Positions 6,550 to 11,718 of a stretch of 11,718 nt of DNA are shown piece by piece. The number at the start of each line of letters is the position of its first letter. Position 1 is the stretch's first letter. Position numbers and translations under genes: made by a program. The notes under the pieces are model-generated. The model was given only the letters and a program-made list of their open reading frames with translations. It was not told where the DNA came from and did no database searches. Source of the DNA: Eubacteriales bacterium (GTDB taxonomy: Bacteria > Bacillota > Clostridia > Christensenellales > CAG-138); NCBI GenBank assembly GCA_030695285.1, contig JAUYTF010000155.1:1-11718 (forward strand), given 5' to 3'.

Positions 6550-6603
6550 GTTGAACCATTACTCCTGTTACTGTTTCGCGCGTGTAAAGACGAACGCCGC
6601 TTC

Positions 6604-8781
6604 TTATCGGTTCATGCGATACACATCGCTGACGCATTTTAGCTTTTTCAGATTGCGGATGATCACGTTGAGCTGTTCGGTGTTGGCAACTTCAAACGTC
6701 ATCTCGATGATATACCGGTCGTCCGGCATCGGCTTGCCGCTGATGGACTGAATGCTCACATTCAGGCTCGAAATCTGCTGTGAAATCGAGGAAAGTGTGC
6801 CGGGTCGGTTGTCACCCTCAATCTGCAAGGACGCGTTGAACGCGCTCTTGGTGTTGATCGCCCACTCGACCTCGATGATGCGATCCAGATCGTTTCGCAG
6901 GTTGGTAACATTCGGGCAACTCGCCCTGTGTACAGAGACGCCGCGCCCGCGCGTGATATACCCGATGATAGGATCGCCCGGCAAAGGATTGCAGCAGTTG
7001 CCGAAGCGAACCGCCATGCCGGGGTCGCCCTTGACGATGATACCGTTGATGGGGACATGCGTTTTGCTCGGCTCCTCCGTATCCCCGCGGCGAATCTTCT
7101 CGGCGATCTCCAGCGCCTTGTCGTCCTTCTTCTTGAGTTCGAGCAGCTTGTGCAGCACCTGGCTTGCGGACATGCCGCCAAAGCCGATCGACGCGTAGAT
7201 ATCCTCTATGCCGCTGATATTCAGCCGCTCGACAAGCGGATTCACAAACTCCGGCTTGGTCAGGTCGCTGATGACGAGATTCTGGCGCTTTGCCGCGTCC
7301 TCGAGCATCTCTCTGCCGCGGGCGACGTTGCCCTCGCGGTTTTCTTTCTTAAACCACTGGCGGATCTTATTGCGAGCGGCCTGCGTCTTGACGATCTTGA
7401 GCCAATCGAGGCTCGGTCCCGCCTGGTTGTTCGCGGTGATGATCTCGACAACGTCGTTGGTCTTGAGTTTATAGTCCAGCCGTATGAGCGCGCCGTTGAT
7501 GCGCGCGCCCTGCGTGTGATGTCCGATATTAGTGTGGATGCGGTAGGCAAAGTCCAGCGGCGTAGAGCCGCGCGGCAGGTCGATGATCTCGCCCTTGGGT
7601 GTGAGCACGAAAACGTACTCGCCGAGAAAATCCTTCATAATGCTCTCGACGAACTCCTGGCTGTCTTCGGTGGTGTCCCGCGCCTCGATGACCTGCCTAA
7701 GCCAGCTGGTCTTGCGGTCCAGCAGGCTCTGTAGATTGCGCCCTTCCTTATACATCCAGTGCGCGGCGATGCCGTATTCCGCCGTCTTGTGCATCTCCTT
7801 GGTGCGAATCTGCACCTCAAACGGGATGCCGTTTGGCGCCAGCAGCGTGGTATGTAGCGAGCGGTACATGTTTGGCTTCGGCGTTGCGATATAGTCCTTA
7901 AACCTGCCCGGAAGCGGCTTCCAGCCCGCGTGAATCACGCCGAGCGCCGCATAACAGTCGTTGACGGAGGCTACAATAACGCGGATGGCGATGAGATCGT
8001 AAATCTCCGTAATGGTCGAGTTCTGTCGCTGCATCTTCCGATACACGCTGTAGAGATGTTTTGGCCTTCCGCTGATGCTGGACTCGATCCCAACGGCGGC
8101 GAGCTCCTCGCCGATGATGCGCTTGGCATTGTCCAGCGTCTCCTGCCGCTCCGCCTGCTTTTCACGGAACTGTCGGCTGATGTCGGCGTACTCCTCCGGC
8201 ATGAGATACATGAAAGAGAGGTCTTCCATCTCCCCTTTGATGGCGCCCATGCCGAAGCGGTGCGCGAGGGGAGCGTAGACCTCCAGCGTCTCCTTTGCCT
8301 TTCGCATGCGTTTGTAAGGATTACAATACGCAAGGGTTCGCATGTTGTGCAGCCGGTCGGCGAGCTTGATGATGACCACGCGCACATCCGCCGCGATGGC
8401 GAGAAATAGTTTGCGAAGATTCTCCGACTGCTCCTGTTTTTTCGTAATATACGTTTGTTGGCCGCTTTTGGTCAGCTTGGTGACGCCGTCGACAAGCTTG
8501 GCAATCTCATCGCCAAACTTAAATTCGATGTCCGCAACAGTGATATTGTCCCCGTCTTCAACGACATCATGCAACACGGCCGCGGTGACGCTCGAAGCAT
8601 CCATGCCCATGTCCATGACAAGGCGTGCAACTTCCAACGGATGCACAAAATACGGCTCGCCGGACTCGCGCAGCTGGGTTGCGTGTGTTTGGTATGCAAA
8701 ATCGACGGCGCGCTGAAACGCCTCCGTCTGCGCCGGAGAATACTGCTTGGAAAACTCTTGTACCAGCTCCTGCATATCCAT
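6604..8781 (-). CDS. relA: Bifunctional (p)ppGpp synthetase/hydrolase Rel
   Basis: A complete 725-residue long RelA/SpoT homologue that makes (p)ppGpp from ATP and GDP or GTP when ribosomes hold uncharged tRNA, and degrades it otherwise. Domains in order: an HD hydrolase (about 25-180) with H47 and HDVVED (71-76) intact; a synthetase (about 235-345) with the RFKD signature (293-296), typical of bifunctional rather than RelA-only enzymes, plus YRSLHTT and FEVQIRT; TGS (about 387-450); a helical linker; a zinc-finger-like segment with C596, C597, H618 and C622; and a C-terminal ACT/RRM domain (about 650-725). The ATG at 8779-8781 is chosen for its full AGGAGGTG site 7 nt away; an upstream in-frame ATG at 8805 lies before this site. 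A terminator closes apt upstream and a promoter-like sequence sits in the gap, so this gene probably opens the rel-dtd-MBL-hemZ unit. Confidence 0.97.
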   Translation of the reverse strand: MDMQELVQEFSKQYSPAQTEAFQRAVDFAYQTHATQLRESGEPYFVHPLEVARLVMDMGMDASSVTAAVLHDVVEDGDNITVADIEFKFGDEIAKLVDGVTKLTKSGQQTYITKKQEQSENLRKLFLAIAADVRVVIIKLADRLHNMRTLAYCNPYKRMRKAKETLEVYAPLAHRFGMGAIKGEMEDLSFMYLMPEEYADISRQFREKQAERQETLDNAKRIIGEELAAVGIESSISGRPKHLYSVYRKMQRQNSTITEIYDLIAIRVIVASVNDCYAALGVIHAGWKPLPGRFKDYIATPKPNMYRSLHTTLLAPNGIPFEVQIRTKEMHKTAEYGIAAHWMYKEGRNLQSLLDRKTSWLRQVIEARDTTEDSQEFVESIMKDFLGEYVFVLTPKGEIIDLPRGSTPLDFAYRIHTNIGHHTQGARINGALIRLDYKLKTNDVVEIITANNQAGPSLDWLKIVKTQAARNKIRQWFKKENREGNVARGREMLEDAAKRQNLVISDLTKPEFVNPLVERLNISGIEDIYASIGFGGMSASQVLHKLLELKKKDDKALEIAEKIRRGDTEEPSKTHVPINGIIVKGDPGMAVRFGNCCNPLPGDPIIGYITRGRGVSVHRASCPNVTNLRNDLDRIIEVEWAINTKSAFNASLQIEGDNRPGTLSSISQQISSLNVSIQSISGKPMPDDRYIIEMTFEVANTEQLNVIIRNLKKLKCVSDVYRMNR

Positions 8782-8788
8782 TGAAACA

Positions 8789-8796
8789 CACCTCCT
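8789..8796 (-). promoter_or_regulatory. Full-consensus ribosome binding site of rel
   Basis: Minus-strand AGGAGGTG, a complete match to the anti-Shine-Dalgarno, lies 7 nt before the ATG at 8779-8781. It fixes the start. Confidence 0.85.
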
Positions 8797-8850
8797 CCCG
8801 CTCACGATTCCATCAGCGGATCGTTCCCTTTACACCGGGAATTAGGCTAT

Positions 8851-8880
8851 AGAATACCGCTTTTACCCGCTATAAGTCAA
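8851..8880 (-). promoter_or_regulatory. Probable promoter of rel
   Basis: On the minus strand TTGACT (8875-8880) and TATTCT (8851-8856) are separated by 18 nt, a good but not perfect sigma-A match. Transcription would start near 8844, giving a leader of about 63 nt. It lies between the apt terminator and rel, where a promoter is expected. Confidence 0.6.
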
Positions 8881-8968
8881 CCACCGTCAGAAAAATTTCA
8901 GAATTATTTCGTAATGATTCATGATACAATCCGGAGAACTTGCGCGAAAAAATGATCCATACGAGGTC

Positions 8969-8994
8969 AAAAAAATCAACGGCGAACCGTTGAT
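8969..8994 (-). terminator. Intrinsic terminator after apt
   Basis: The minus-strand RNA has an 8-bp perfect stem, AUCAACGG with CCGUUGAU (8975-8994), closed by a UUCG tetraloop. A run of seven U (8969-8975) follows, its first base shared with the stem. It lies 20 nt past the apt stop and ends the recJ-apt unit. Confidence 0.93.
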
Positions 8995-9014
8995 CTTTCG
9001 TAAAGCGCTATTTC

Positions 9015-9530
9015 TTAATACTGCATCACGCTCTGCACGTCGTATCCAGCCAGCGGCGTGCGCCCGTCAAACTCTGAGCTGAGCTCTATGGCAAAACGCA
9101 GACCCACCACTTCGCCGCCTGCCTGCTCGACGAGCTTTACGGTCGCGAGCGCGGTGCCGCCGGTTGCGAGCAGATCATCCACGATGACGACTTTCTGTCC
9201 CGCATGGATCGAATCTGTATGGATCTCCAGCACATCCGAGCCGTACTCCAGACCATATTCATAGCGAATGGTTTCGCAAGGGAGCTTGCCGGGTTTGCGC
9301 GCCAGCACAAAGCCCGCGCCGAGCGCATAGGCAAGCGCCGCGCCGATGACAAAGCCGCGCGCTTCGGGCCCGACGACAAGATCTACCTGACGATCCCGCA
9401 GGGAACTTGCAATGGTTTCGATCAAAGCATGGTAGCCTTCTTTATCCTTGAGCAGCGTGGTGATGTCGCGAAACAAAACGCCCTTGATCGGGAAATCCGG
9501 AATGCTGCGAATCTTCTCTTTTAGGTCCAT
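9015..9530 (-). CDS. apt: Adenine phosphoribosyltransferase
   Basis: A complete 171-residue type I phosphoribosyltransferase, the usual length. It converts adenine and PRPP to AMP in purine salvage in the cytoplasm. It shows the Apt N-terminus (IRSIPDFPIKGVLFRDIT, 7-24), VGPEARGF (53-60), LARKPGKLP (76-84, the flexible-loop region) and the PRPP-binding signature VVIVDDLLATGGTA (114-127). The start at 9528-9530 has AGGAGG (9537-9542) 6 nt upstream, inside the last codons of recJ. The recJ stop ends only 1 nt before it, so translation is coupled. An in-frame ATG seven codons upstream (9549-9551) lies before the binding site and was rejected. A strong terminator follows. Apt next to Rel is a common Firmicute arrangement. 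Confidence 0.97.
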   Translation of the reverse strand: MDLKEKIRSIPDFPIKGVLFRDITTLLKDKEGYHALIETIASSLRDRQVDLVVGPEARGFVIGAALAYALGAGFVLARKPGKLPCETIRYEYGLEYGSDVLEIHTDSIHAGQKVVIVDDLLATGGTALATVKLVEQAGGEVVGLRFAIELSSEFDGRTPLAGYDVQSVMQY

Positions 9531-9531
9531 G

Positions 9532-11580
9532 TTACGCCTCCTGTTGGTCATTTAACATTTGATAGAGCGGACTCTCGCCAAGCGTACGCGTGGCGCAGTT
9601 CGTGTTAAGACAGATATGCCCCGTTTCCGTGTCGTAGGTAAAAAACGTAAGCTGCGTAAACACGCAAAGCGCCAGCAGTTCTTCGTTTCGTAACGCCCGA
9701 ATCAACGCGAACAGCGAAACGGAGCCTTCGCTCAACGCGTTTTGCAGCCTGCGGTAGTGTTTTCGCATGGCAACGTCGTCCAGCTCTGCATGAAAACGAT
9801 CGCTGCGAGGACCATACCATTCGGCAATTCTACCATCAGAACAGTCTCCATTATACAGTCTTTGCTGGAAAAAAGCATTATAAAACGCGATTTTTTCTTC
9901 AGAGGCGTTCGCGCAGATCCAAAAAAGCTCCACGCTCTCGCTGCCGCGATATGCATTGATGGTCGGACGCGCGAGCAGGTCCCAGTCCGCCGCCTTGTTT
10001 AAGGGCTCCAGCAGCTGGCTCTTGCCAAACGCGATTACGCGCATTACCTGATCCGCCTGCACCGCGCTGGCGCAGAAGTGCTTATCGTCCTTTCCGATAG
10101 TCCGCAGCGAGGCAAACCGCACGTTGTTGAAGCGAAACACCGGTTCCGCGTTGCCCTCGCCATAGGGAGATAGCAGGCGCAGCTCCTTGACGCGCGGTAC
10201 TGTCAGTTCACCAAAGCGAACCGTCTCGTCAAACTGATAAGCGGGATAGAAGTCCTCCGCGCGATAGTTATCCTCTACATGCTGCTCAAACGCAGGCCGG
10301 AACGCTTCAAACCTCTCTCTTGTGATCGTAACGCCGGCCGCGCGCGCATGCCCACCGAAGCGGACGAATAGATGCGAAAACAGGCTGAGTGCTTCAAACA
10401 GGTCGACGCCCGCGATGCTGCGTCCCGAGCCGGTGAGTACGCCTTCTTGATCGGCAAACAGGATCACCGGCAGATGGTACTTTTCGCAAAGGCGGGAGGC
10501 GACGATGCCGATGACGCCTGCGTTCCAGCTTTCGTGCGCAAGCAGTATGACGCGTCCTATCTGCCCGCATGCGGCAATCAGCCGCTCCGCTTCTTCGAGA
10601 ATCTCGTTCTCCGTGTCCCTGCGGCGCTGGTTGTATTCGTTGAGCGTGGCTGCGATTTCCTCCGCGCGCGTGTCATCTTCGCCCAGCAGCAGATGCACCG
10701 CTTCCATCGCGGTCGCCATCCTGCCCGCCGCGTTGAGGCGTGGCGCGATGATGAACGAAACCGTCATCTCATCCACGCGTGGCTGATTGAATCCCGCCAC
10801 GTGGAGCAGCGCTGAAAGCCCCGTCAGCGACTGAATGTGCTTGAGGCCGCAGGCGGCAATTGCGCGGTTTTCGCCGGTCAGCGGAACCACGTCCGCAATG
10901 GTCGCAATCGCGGCAAGCGCCAGTTCTTCCGGTGCATATGTTCCATCGTTGAGTGCCTGAATGAGCTTGAGCGCTACGCCCGCGCCGCAAAGATAGCGGT
11001 TGGGGTAGCATGCATCCTTACGCGAAGCTGCGACGACCGCGGCACACTGCGGCAGCGTCTTGCTCACGCTGTGATGATCCGTCACGACTACGTCGATGCC
11101 GAGCACCGTACAGAGCGCGATCTCATCAAAAGCTGAAACACCGTTGTCCACCGTGACAATCAGTCTCACGCCGTGTTCGTTAAGCGTTCGCACCGCGTCA
11201 GCGGACATGCCGTAGCCCTCGGTGTGACGATGCGGAATATAGTATTCTACGCTCGCGCCCATCTTACGCAGGCGCTGCACGAGCATAGCGGTGGAGCAAA
11301 CGCCGTCCGCGTCATAATCGCCAAAGACACAGATATGTTCTCCATCGTCGATGGCGCGGCGCACGCGATCTGCCGCCACCTGCATATCCGGCAAGAGGAA
11401 CGGATCCAACAGATCGCTCTCCTTCGGCTCCAAAAAGCGCCGCGCTTCTTCCAAGGAAGAAACACCGCGCCGGATCAGCGCCCGCGCGATGAGCTGCGAA
11501 CAGTTGAGTTGATCTGCTATTGTTTCAACGAACGCAGGATCGCAGTTGACCGGCTCGCGCGCTATCAGTCGGTTGTTCAT
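9532..11580 (-). CDS. recJ: Single-stranded-DNA-specific 5'-3' exonuclease RecJ
   Basis: A complete 682-residue DHH-family nuclease of recombination and mismatch repair. Metal-binding motifs are DYDADG (88-93), VTVDNG (142-147), TDHH (167-170) and the aspartate of ATIADVVPL (226-234). Further signatures are NAAGRM (283-288), and the DHHA1 motifs SGRSIAG (385-391) and FGGHARAAG (408-416). An OB-like region follows (about 460-550, with LLSPYGEGNAEPVF), then the usual RecJ C-terminal region. All catalytic metal residues I can place are present. The segment after TDHH reads AVVAASRKDACYP where relatives usually have an NP, DP or HP pair after AVV. The start at 11578-11580 is chosen because its ATG overlaps the upstream stop as ATGA, a coupled arrangement that explains the poor ribosome binding site. 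An in-frame ATG at 11610 lies inside the upstream gene. Confidence 0.95.
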   Translation of the reverse strand: MNNRLIAREPVNCDPAFVETIADQLNCSQLIARALIRRGVSSLEEARRFLEPKESDLLDPFLLPDMQVAADRVRRAIDDGEHICVFGDYDADGVCSTAMLVQRLRKMGASVEYYIPHRHTEGYGMSADAVRTLNEHGVRLIVTVDNGVSAFDEIALCTVLGIDVVVTDHHSVSKTLPQCAAVVAASRKDACYPNRYLCGAGVALKLIQALNDGTYAPEELALAAIATIADVVPLTGENRAIAACGLKHIQSLTGLSALLHVAGFNQPRVDEMTVSFIIAPRLNAAGRMATAMEAVHLLLGEDDTRAEEIAATLNEYNQRRRDTENEILEEAERLIAACGQIGRVILLAHESWNAGVIGIVASRLCEKYHLPVILFADQEGVLTGSGRSIAGVDLFEALSLFSHLFVRFGGHARAAGVTITRERFEAFRPAFEQHVEDNYRAEDFYPAYQFDETVRFGELTVPRVKELRLLSPYGEGNAEPVFRFNNVRFASLRTIGKDDKHFCASAVQADQVMRVIAFGKSQLLEPLNKAADWDLLARPTINAYRGSESVELFWICANASEEKIAFYNAFFQQRLYNGDCSDGRIAEWYGPRSDRFHAELDDVAMRKHYRRLQNALSEGSVSLFALIRALRNEELLALCVFTQLTFFTYDTETGHICLNTNCATRTLGESPLYQMLNDQQEA
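9537..9542 (-). promoter_or_regulatory. Ribosome binding site of apt
   Basis: Minus-strand AGGAGG lies 6 nt before the ATG at 9528-9530, within the end of recJ. It fixes the start of the 171-residue protein. Confidence 0.8.
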
Positions 11581-11718
11581 CGTTCGCTCATATAGATGCC
11601 GATGGCGCATTCGATGCGCTTTTGCATCAGTTTACAGCTGATTTCGTGCGGGGTTTCCAATGCGCCGCCGTAGAGCACCGCGTTTGCCATACATCCGCCG
11701 CTGCAGTAATATTTTGCC
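11577..11718 (-). CDS. Radical SAM/SPASM peptide maturase, SCIFF-maturase type, C-terminal 46 residues only
   Basis: Only the 3' end is in the window. The last 46 residues contain YCSGGCMANA, then C28 and KRIECAIGIY with C37. This C-x3-C then C-x8-C pattern, with GGC followed by a small-residue stretch, is how the auxiliary iron-sulfur (SPASM) domain ends in peptide-modifying radical SAM enzymes. The final KRIECAI stretch resembles the maturase of SCIFF, the six-cysteine ribosomal peptide widespread in Clostridia, which forms Cys-to-Thr thioether links. The SPASM call is fairly firm; the SCIFF assignment is recall-based and rests on 46 residues. The precursor gene would be expected just outside the right edge. 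The stop overlaps the recJ start by 4 nt, so it is the gene immediately upstream in the same transcript. Confidence 0.75.
   Translation of the reverse strand, partial: AKYYCSGGCMANAVLYGGALETPHEISCKLMQKRIECAIGIYMSER

Noticed and set aside
6928..7734. Plus-strand open frame (268 codons) opposite rel
   Set aside because: Shadow frame of the Rel coding sequence; the opposite strand encodes well-conserved TGS and linker domains.
8881..8940. Imperfect AT-rich dyad (GAATCATT with AATAATTC) upstream of the rel promoter
   Set aside because: The match is imperfect in an AT-rich stretch and is easily due to chance.
1..11718. Defence system, mobile element, CRISPR array or other novel gene cluster
   Set aside because: Every substantial minus-strand frame is a recognisable housekeeping family or a known membrane family. 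No transposase, integrase, direct-repeat array or unknown large gene is present.

Overview
The window is a run of chromosomal housekeeping genes, all on the minus strand and tightly packed. It looks like a Clostridia-class Firmicute of moderately high GC (estimated by eye). Four things point there: a T-box riboswitch in front of hisS-aspS, strong AGGAGG-type ribosome binding sites, the recJ-apt-rel and dtd-MBL-hemZ-hisS-aspS gene orders, and the end of a SCIFF-peptide maturase gene at the right edge. No species can be named. There are no mobile elements, CRISPR arrays, rRNA or tRNA genes. I found no new multigene system. The points of most interest are regulatory.

In the direction of transcription (right to left), unit 1 is the 3' end of a radical-SAM/SPASM peptide maturase gene (11577-11718). 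Its stop overlaps the start of recJ (9532-11580), which is followed after 1 nt by apt (9015-9530). A strong terminator (8969-8994) ends this unit. Unit 2 has a plausible promoter (8851-8880) and encodes the bifunctional (p)ppGpp enzyme Rel (6604-8781), D-aminoacyl-tRNA deacylase (6103-6549), a metallo-beta-lactamase-fold hydrolase (5333-5977) and HemZ (3872-5326). No terminator is visible inside it or after hemZ.

Unit 3 starts from a perfect-consensus promoter (3807-3835) just after hemZ. It has a T-box leader (3538-3800) with mutually exclusive antiterminator and terminator, then hisS (2169-3431), aspS (361-2154) and an RseC-family membrane protein (1-356, cut by the left edge). The 440 nt between hisS and hemZ therefore hold the T-box, its promoter, and a possible second promoter inside an inverted repeat.

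Much of the window deals with tRNA charging and its consequences. Uncharged tRNA should raise hisS-aspS transcription through the T-box. Rel responds to uncharged tRNA on the ribosome. DTD removes D-amino acids from mischarged tRNA. Apt salvages adenine and RecJ acts in DNA repair.

Evidence is direct reading of sequence motifs plus recalled family knowledge. No database search was possible.
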